Of a stretch of DNA of 48,085 nucleotides, positions 43,259 through 48,085 are shown piece by piece. The stretch is from Candidatus Aminicenantota bacterium. GTDB taxonomy: Bacteria > Acidobacteriota > Aminicenantia > Aminicenantales > Aminicenantaceae. The stretch covers positions 1 through 48,085 of the forward strand of contig JAUWNW010000005.1 in NCBI GenBank assembly GCA_030612445.1, written 5' to 3'. Numbering within the stretch: the stretch's first letter is position 1; each line of letters starts with the position of its first letter. The notes under the pieces were generated by a model. That model saw only the letters and a list, made by a program, of their open reading frames with translations. It did not search any database and was not told the DNA's origin. The position numbers were made by a program, and so were the translations under genes.

Positions 43259-43287
43259 AAAGTAGCATATGTGCACTCTAAAGTCAA
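43259..43287 (-). promoter_or_regulatory. Candidate promoter for the tol operon
   Basis: On the minus strand, TTGACT (43287-43282) and TACTTT (43264-43259) are 17 bases apart. Transcription would begin near 43252, about 10 bases before the tolQ ATG at 43242. The -35 box is good and the -10 box weak. Confidence 0.5.
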
Positions 43288-43601
43288 TCTTTACCTGGGT
43301 TGGAGTTCCCGCATTTTTTCTAAGCTTCTGAGCCGTAAGCAAGAATCAGGTCAGTTGATACGAAAACGCCAGGAAAAGCAGATAAACCAGGGAATACAGA
43401 AACACCAGTAAACCAGGAAGACTAACACTTTTAAAAACAATACTATACACGGAGCGAGGTGGATAAGACTATAAAGTTGATTTTTTTACGAATGAATTGG
43501 CAAAACAAATCAACCCTTCATCACTTCGCTGTATGAAGTAACTTGTGTTCCTAGTTTATCTGTCTTTTCTGATTTATCTGTCTTTTCTGAAGTTCCTGTT
43601 C
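43288..43601. repeat. Gap with truncated R1- and R2-type repeats
   Basis: No gene seen. Bases 43335-43370 (GCAAGAATCAGGTCAGTTGATA) resemble 1846-1880. Bases 43370-43425 hold CCAGGAAAAGCAGATAAACC-type low-complexity sequence. Bases 43455-43545 are an inverted, diverged copy of the right half of the R2 element at 2096-2180, with a weakened H3 hairpin. GGAGTTCCCGCATTTTTTC at 43303 resembles the ends at 19846 and 28337. The helicase stop codon sits at the far edge. Confidence 0.6.
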
Positions 43602-45977
43602 TTAGGGTCTGACTCTGGATTTGGGGGGGGAGCTGGAAATATTTGCAAGTATCTGCAGGACTACCTGCTTGGCAAATTTTCCACTTTCCTGGGCAGGACC
43701 TACACAGGAAGGGCATCCTTCCTGACAGGGGCAGGTTTTGATAGTATTCAGGCATTGGCGTAAAAGCTCACCTTCAAGTTCAAAAAGGGAAGGGCTAAGG
43801 CCTATACCACCGGGAAAGTTGTCAAAGATAAAAAGATTTGGCTCAAAATCAGGTCCGGAAAAGATGTTACGTCTTTCCTCGCCTGATAGTTTCAAGCGGA
43901 TGTCCCGGGGAGGAATAGATTTTCCAGTGGCATTATCTCCTACAGAAACACCAATGTCATGTAGGTCACACATCAGAAATAAGGGGGAAACATGATGGAG
44001 GCAATAGGCCAGGCCGAAGATGCCGTTGATCTTTTGCTCGGAAGAGAAAGGTAGGTCCTGAAGAATGGCATAGGGAATAGTAAGCCAGTAGGCGGTAGTA
44101 TGCATTTCGTTTTGGGGAAGAGTCAAATCTCCGGCTCCTGCATTTTCCATAGTATGGAATTTTATTTTCTTAAAGCCTACGATTTGAGTGGCTACATGGA
44201 CTTCACCGTGGGAAATAGTGTAAACATCTAGTTTTTTTTTGGCAAATTCTTCCAGGATTTTTATCTTTGTATAATCAATGGCATCGGTATAATAATCTAT
44301 GTCTGTTCTTTTTACATAAGCTCTTCTCTGTTCAAAATTAAGGTCCTCCACATAATATTGTACGCCTTCACAGATATAGATAGCTTTAGGGTGAAGAGCG
44401 GTTAATGCCGCTGGGAAATCAACTTTGGCGATTATTTTATGATTTTCAGTCGTATCCACAACTACAAAGTTGTCTGAACTTATACTTCTAAGATTTACTG
44501 TGTCGGCAGGATAAGCATCAGAGGTCCAGTACCATTTATCCTGGGAGTGATGGAGAATATCTTTATCTTCTAAAAAGTCAAGGATTTCTCTGATATCCAT
44601 GGTGCCGAATTTTTCTCCCTCAACTAAAGGAAGCTCAAAAGCAGCGCACTCAATATGACTTACCAGGATGGAAAGGTTGTCAGGATTTATAAGTGCTTTC
44701 TCCGGGTTTTCTGAGAAGAAATAATCGGGATGATTGATGATAAACTGGTCAAGAGGTGAACTGGATGCCACAAGCACAGCTGCCGATTTTCCGGTTTTTC
44801 GACCTGCCCGTCCAGCTCGCTGCCAGGTGCTGGAAATACTCCCTGGATATCCGGCAAGCACAGCAACATCGAGACTGCCGATGTCAATTCCGAGCTCAAG
44901 AGCATTTGTTGAGATTACCCCCCTGATTTTTCCTTCGCGCAGGTTCTTTTCGATTTCCCTGCGTTTTAAAGGGAGGTATCCGCCCCGGTATCCCCGGATA
45001 AGGCCTTCCTGCTGGACGGTTTTTTCAAAATCGTTTTTCAGATACGTAAGCAGCACTTCGGTTATCAATCTGCTCCGGGCGAATACAATGGTCTGAAGCT
45101 GGTTTTTTAAAAAAACAGCAGCTACGCGGCGTGATTCTTTAACATAAGAGCGTCTGATTCCTAAAAATTTGTTAACTACAGGGGGGTTGTAGAAGATAAA
45201 ATATTTTTCTCCGCTTGGAGCTCCATTGTCCCGGATTAAAGAGACAGGTTCTTCGATGGTTTTTTCTGCCATTTCTACCGGGTTTGCAATCGTTGCTGTA
45301 CAAAGGATAAAGCGGGGGGTAGAGCCGTAAAAAGCAGCGATTCGCTTGAGCCGCCGTAGAATGTTTGCTAGGTGGCTGCCAAAAATGCCGCGGTAATTAT
45401 GCAGCTCATCAATAACAATATACTGTAGGTTCTCAAAAAGTTTTATCCACTTAGTATGATGCGGGAGGATTCCTGTATGTAGCATGTCTGGATTAGTGAT
45501 TATGATATGGCCTTGGGCTCGAATCGCTTTTCTGGCATCTTGAGGTGTATCCCCGTCATAAGTGAATATGCGGATCTCATCCGGCAGCAATTTAATAGTC
45601 TCATCCAGCTCAGATCTCTGATCCTGTGACAGGGCTTTGGTGGGAAAAAGATAGATGGAGCGGGAAGAAGGATTTTTTAAGATGGAATCGAGAACAGGAA
45701 GGTTATAGCAGAGAGTTTTGCCGGATGCGGTAGGGGTGACTACTACGATATTTTTTTTTTTTTGGATCAATTGCCAGGCCTGATGCTGGTGGCTGTAAAG
45801 CTGGGAAAATCCTTTTTTTTTAAGAGCTTTTACCAGAGAAGGGTGAATCTCCTCCGGATATTGCTGGTAACTTCCTTCCTGTGCGGGGATGTGCTTAATA
45901 AGTCGCAGGGAATCATCTCTTAACCCTATCTTTTTTAATTCTTCCAAAGCTTTCTTGATATTTTTTTCTTTTTGCAT
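43602..45977 (-). CDS. DEAD/DEAH-box helicase of the MrfA/YprA family
   Basis: A 791-residue superfamily 2 helicase. Walker A is TPTASGKT, motif II is DELH (in YIVIDELHNYRG), motif VI is QRAGRAGR. The C-terminal region carries a four-cysteine cluster (CPCQEGCPSC with a nearby Cys), as in Bacillus MrfA, which works with the exonuclease MrfB in mitomycin-damage repair. No mrfB-like gene is visible here, so the pathway is inferred. Length fits (Bacillus YprA is about 750). The stop codon adjoins repeat-like CCTGTTCTTA. Confidence 0.9.
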   Translation of the reverse strand: MQKEKNIKKALEELKKIGLRDDSLRLIKHIPAQEGSYQQYPEEIHPSLVKALKKKGFSQLYSHQHQAWQLIQKKKNIVVVTPTASGKTLCYNLPVLDSILKNPSSRSIYLFPTKALSQDQRSELDETIKLLPDEIRIFTYDGDTPQDARKAIRAQGHIIITNPDMLHTGILPHHTKWIKLFENLQYIVIDELHNYRGIFGSHLANILRRLKRIAAFYGSTPRFILCTATIANPVEMAEKTIEEPVSLIRDNGAPSGEKYFIFYNPPVVNKFLGIRRSYVKESRRVAAVFLKNQLQTIVFARSRLITEVLLTYLKNDFEKTVQQEGLIRGYRGGYLPLKRREIEKNLREGKIRGVISTNALELGIDIGSLDVAVLAGYPGSISSTWQRAGRAGRKTGKSAAVLVASSSPLDQFIINHPDYFFSENPEKALINPDNLSILVSHIECAAFELPLVEGEKFGTMDIREILDFLEDKDILHHSQDKWYWTSDAYPADTVNLRSISSDNFVVVDTTENHKIIAKVDFPAALTALHPKAIYICEGVQYYVEDLNFEQRRAYVKRTDIDYYTDAIDYTKIKILEEFAKKKLDVYTISHGEVHVATQIVGFKKIKFHTMENAGAGDLTLPQNEMHTTAYWLTIPYAILQDLPFSSEQKINGIFGLAYCLHHVSPLFLMCDLHDIGVSVGDNATGKSIPPRDIRLKLSGEERRNIFSGPDFEPNLFIFDNFPGGIGLSPSLFELEGELLRQCLNTIKTCPCQEGCPSCVGPAQESGKFAKQVVLQILANISSSPPKSRVRP

Positions 45978-45994
45978 CAGCTTTTAAGCCTTTT

Positions 45995-46146
45995 TAGCCT
46001 TAACTATTTATAAAAAAATGGCGATGTTATTATTATTATTTTCTTTTCAATGATATGCAAGGTTTTTTCATGAATGATTATGGAAACTATTTTCCCGTTT
46101 TTATTTTTAATTTTAATCGCCGTTTTTTTATGAATAATCCAGGCTA
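45995..46146. repeat. Short R1 element (MITE-like, 152 bp)
   Basis: Inverted ends are TTAGCCTTAACTATTTATAA (45995) and TTTTTTTATGAATAATCCAG ending GGCTA (46146). The arms TGGCGAT (46019-46025) and ATCGCCG (46116-46122) pair, with one G-T wobble. It has only R1 ends and an AT-rich middle, so it is the minimal form of the family. No gene inside. Confidence 0.8.
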
Positions 46147-46210
46147 GATATGATATTATGATTGGGACAAATTGGTCAATAGATATTAAATCAGGAGTTC
46201 CCCCAAAAAT

Positions 46211-47470
46211 TTAAGGGTCGAAGAGATGGAGCTGATTATTTTCTTCAATCCAATGGTGATGAAAGCGTTGTAAGCCTGAATTACGGCTAAAAAGGAACTC
46301 ACGAATACCATCGGCAAGGGCATAGAAGCGAAAATCCGCTACTCCAAAGACTCGCTGAGCTGCTTTTAAAGCATGGCCTGCTAAAAGCTTAAGTTTTGTT
46401 CTAATTCCCAGGTAAACCATAGCAAAATAAGCGACAGCCAGTACTAGAGCCATCATGTTTTGTAGCCTCTTGTAAGTAAGCAGACGAATGTCCTCTACCT
46501 GATAACTCTGTTTAATAAATCGTATTGTCTCTTCAATTTTCCACCGGCTAATATACGATTCAACAACTTTCCATAAAGATTTGCGGCTTTTCTTCAGCTT
46601 AATATTTGTGAGCAACATCATCGGCTTCTGGCCAAATCCCCGGATCACAACTAAATAAAGTTTCTCTTTTCTCTCGGGGAGTTTGACAGGACGATAACCA
46701 AACTCCAGATAATGTAATCTCTCTTTACCTTTATCTTCTTTGACGATTCTTTCTGCATAAGGCAAAGGACACGTTCTTGCTATATCCATAATAGATGTCT
46801 TTCTGCCTCGATAAATTATATGCCTCTCTCCGGTTGAACGGATAATAAAACGCAACTTCTCAGATAAAAAGTAATGGATGATATACTTTCTGTCCCCGCC
46901 TCGGTCCATAACCCAAATACCACGGCCTTGAGTATAGCTGGAAACTTTATCTACAGCCTTGCGGATCTCAGTGTTTTCACTTTGAAAATCAGGCCCGGCC
47001 TGAGAATAAAGCCTTGTGTAAAGCGGTATTATCTTTGTTTTCCCAATCTCGGTTCCAATCACATTACATGTCCAATAACCATTGGCAATCTCGCCCTCAC
47101 TGCCATCACGAACCCTGGCCAGATGCTCCATCTTTTCTGCATATTTTTTCCGGATATCAGACGGGTCTATCACAAGAAGACTATCTTTTTTTATATATTC
47201 TGCTGCCATCTGCAGTACTGAGTCGATTATCTTTGAGTAAAGTCTGCTCCTCCCTAGTTGACGGGAAAGTCTATACTCTGTTTTCCTAAGGGGTATCTTT
47301 TCCCCAAGAGCACGGGCTATCTCAGTAAGACGAACACAACGACGTGCTTGTATCCCATAAACGGCCTCAGCTATGAATCGACGCCCAACTTTGGGAAGTC
47401 CAGTAGAAAGTACCCCCGAAAATTTTATTATTTGCTCTCGCAATTTTGAAGCTGTTCTGGCATAATGCAT
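46211..47470 (-). CDS. IS4-family DDE transposase
   Basis: 419 residues from the ATG at 47470, which has a strong GAGGAGG ribosome site 8 bases upstream; the frame is open 21 codons further, to 47533. Catalytic residues in the longer numbering are Asp123 (LVIDPSDI), Asp210 (WVMDRGGD) and Glu334 within the IS4 signature Y-2-R-3-E-6-K (YISRWKIEETIRFIK). No damage to the frame is visible, so it may be active. The stop codon directly follows the left inverted repeat. Confidence 0.92.
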   Translation of the reverse strand: MHYARTASKLREQIIKFSGVLSTGLPKVGRRFIAEAVYGIQARRCVRLTEIARALGEKIPLRKTEYRLSRQLGRSRLYSKIIDSVLQMAAEYIKKDSLLVIDPSDIRKKYAEKMEHLARVRDGSEGEIANGYWTCNVIGTEIGKTKIIPLYTRLYSQAGPDFQSENTEIRKAVDKVSSYTQGRGIWVMDRGGDRKYIIHYFLSEKLRFIIRSTGERHIIYRGRKTSIMDIARTCPLPYAERIVKEDKGKERLHYLEFGYRPVKLPERKEKLYLVVIRGFGQKPMMLLTNIKLKKSRKSLWKVVESYISRWKIEETIRFIKQSYQVEDIRLLTYKRLQNMMALVLAVAYFAMVYLGIRTKLKLLAGHALKAAQRVFGVADFRFYALADGIREFLFSRNSGLQRFHHHWIEENNQLHLFDP

Positions 47471-47471
47471 G

Positions 47472-47531
47472 TGGGGCCTCCTCAGTAAAATAAGTTTACG
47501 CAAGCCTTCGGGCTTGGCGTCTTGAGGCCCC
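47472..47531 (-). promoter_or_regulatory. Possible RBS-hiding leader hairpin of the transposase
   Basis: GGGGCCTC (transcript bases from 47531) is complementary to GAGGCCCC at 47479-47472, which covers the 3' part of the ribosome site. Between them is AAGCC-CGAA-GGCTT. A transcript that enters from outside would carry both arms and hide the ribosome site. Inferred by analogy with IS10 and IS50. Confidence 0.45.
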
Positions 47532-47662
47532 ATCTTACTTTATAAGTAGAAAAAAGTACCCCCATTTTTTGCTTTTCCACTTGTGTTTTTATGTAACTAT
47601 TAGATATGATTAGGGTTGCATGCTTCTTGCCCTAATTTTTGGGGGAACTCCTGATATTAAAT

Positions 47663-48085
47663 AGGTCTTCCCTCCATTTATTTTTAAACTTACTAAAGTT
47701 GAAGGGCCTGGATAATGGTAAGTCCCTGCGAAAGACAGGGATTTCCCCCAGCGGGGAAATCCCTTCCTGTCCTCACAACACTCTCCTCGAGATTCTCTCG
47801 AGGAACCATGCCCGCGTTGTTCCGGATGGCTTTCTCCGGGATTTACCAGTATCTAGGCCAGCTCTTAACCTGAATTATTCATAAAAATTGCCGCTGCTTT
47901 ATTCAAAAAAAAACAATATCTTATTTTATCAGCGGCACTTTTTACCCTATGGGCGAGCCGATCTTAACGCATCTGATTCGTTACAGGGTATTCGCGGTGA
48001 AGGACCACAGCTTCATCCCCTGCGCCTCGTATCTGCGGCAGCCTCAACTCGTGAATTGTCAATGTTACCCCGTATTCCGCCTGTG
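47663..48085. repeat. Terminal gap: R3 copy c followed by an R1 element
   Basis: No gene seen. 47663-47704 resembles the outer end of the element at 28337. 47705-47864 is R3. 47875 onward is R1: AACCTGAATTATTCATAAAA, then arms TGCCGCTG (47889-47896) and CAGCGGCA (47930-47937), followed by the second half shared with 13360-13487 (CCACAGCTTCATCCCCTGCG), to about 48060. The window ends within or just after it. Confidence 0.75.
47705..47864 (+). repeat. R3 palindromic repeat, copy c
   Basis: Almost identical to copy a (4231-4387), including GGGATTTCCCC-CAGC-GGGGAAATCCC and CCTCGAG-ATTCT-CTCGAGG. It lies immediately beside an R1 element, as the other two full copies do. Confidence 0.85.

Larger units (their letters stand above)
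46183..47662. mobile_element. Intact IS4-family insertion sequence with 9-bp target duplication
   Basis: The element spans 46192-47653 (1462 bp). The two ends are a perfect 20-base inverted repeat, CAGGAGTTCCCCCAAAAATT (46192-46211 and 47634-47653). It is flanked by the direct repeat ATATTAAAT (46183-46191 and 47654-47662), a clean target duplication. One transposase gene fills it. Nine bases fits the range seen in the IS4 family. Intact ends, duplication and open frame point to a recent insertion, into the edge of an R3-associated repeat. Confidence 0.93.

Noticed and set aside
47471-47533. Extra N-terminal 21 codons of the transposase
   Set aside because: This region is a GC-rich hairpin leader and the strong ribosome site lies just before the Met at 47470.

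Overview
The window is a chromosomal segment from a diderm (Gram-negative) bacterium using the standard code, AT-rich by eye (GC not computed). It carries lipid A genes (an LpxL-type acyltransferase, lpxK), LPS transport genes (lptE, an LptC/OstA-type protein, lptB), a complete Tol-Pal locus, rpoN and a PTS-type phosphorelay. No rRNA, tRNA, CRISPR array or prophage was seen. The gene mix, including a B12-type methylmalonyl-CoA mutase subunit, a short HPr kinase and dense intergenic repeats, suggests an uncultured lineage such as Aminicenantes or a relative. That placement is a guess; a 16S rRNA or marker-gene tree would be needed.

Layout. 3-4119 (minus): UDP-glucuronate decarboxylase, rph, a lipid A acyltransferase and lpxK. 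4.1-6.5 kb: an unknown lipoprotein and an unknown secreted coiled-coil protein, each bracketed by repeat ends. 6.5-14.9 kb (minus): comEC with a 3' frameshift, an M20 amidohydrolase, the methylmalonyl-CoA mutase subunit, eno, two small membrane proteins and a PGPN-motif membrane protein. 15.3-22 kb (plus): leuS, lptE, holA, murJ, dtd, with rpsT antisense to the end of holA. 22.2-26.5 kb (minus): ftsY-ribD-ribE-ribBA-HEAT, tightly overlapped. 26.6-37.7 kb (plus): recJ, lptC/ostA, lptB, rpoN, hpf, ptsN, hprK, rapZ, EIIA-Man, HPr, ptsI. 37.7-43.3 kb (minus): tolQ-tolR-tolA/tonB-tolB-pal-cpoB-ssb-cupin. 43.6-46.0 kb (minus): an MrfA/YprA-like helicase. 46.19-47.65 kb: an intact IS4-family insertion sequence with a 9-bp target duplication. 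The end is repeat DNA.

Genes that work together: LpxL/LpxK with LptE/LptC/LptB build and export LPS. The rpoN-hpf-ptsN-hprK-rapZ-EIIA-HPr-EI block is a regulatory phosphorelay with no sugar permease in view. Tol-Pal and CpoB hold the outer membrane during division. ribD-ribE-ribBA make riboflavin but ribH is not here.

The most unusual content is between genes. Most long intergenic gaps are filled by three interleaved palindromic repeat families, called R1, R2 and R3 here. In R1 and R2 the hairpin arms differ between copies yet stay complementary (compensatory changes), which argues that the folded shape is conserved. R3 is present as three nearly identical copies of about 155 bp. Several repeat ends form the start or stop codon of the neighbouring gene. 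I found no defence system or new enzyme cluster; the repeat system is the best candidate for something undescribed.
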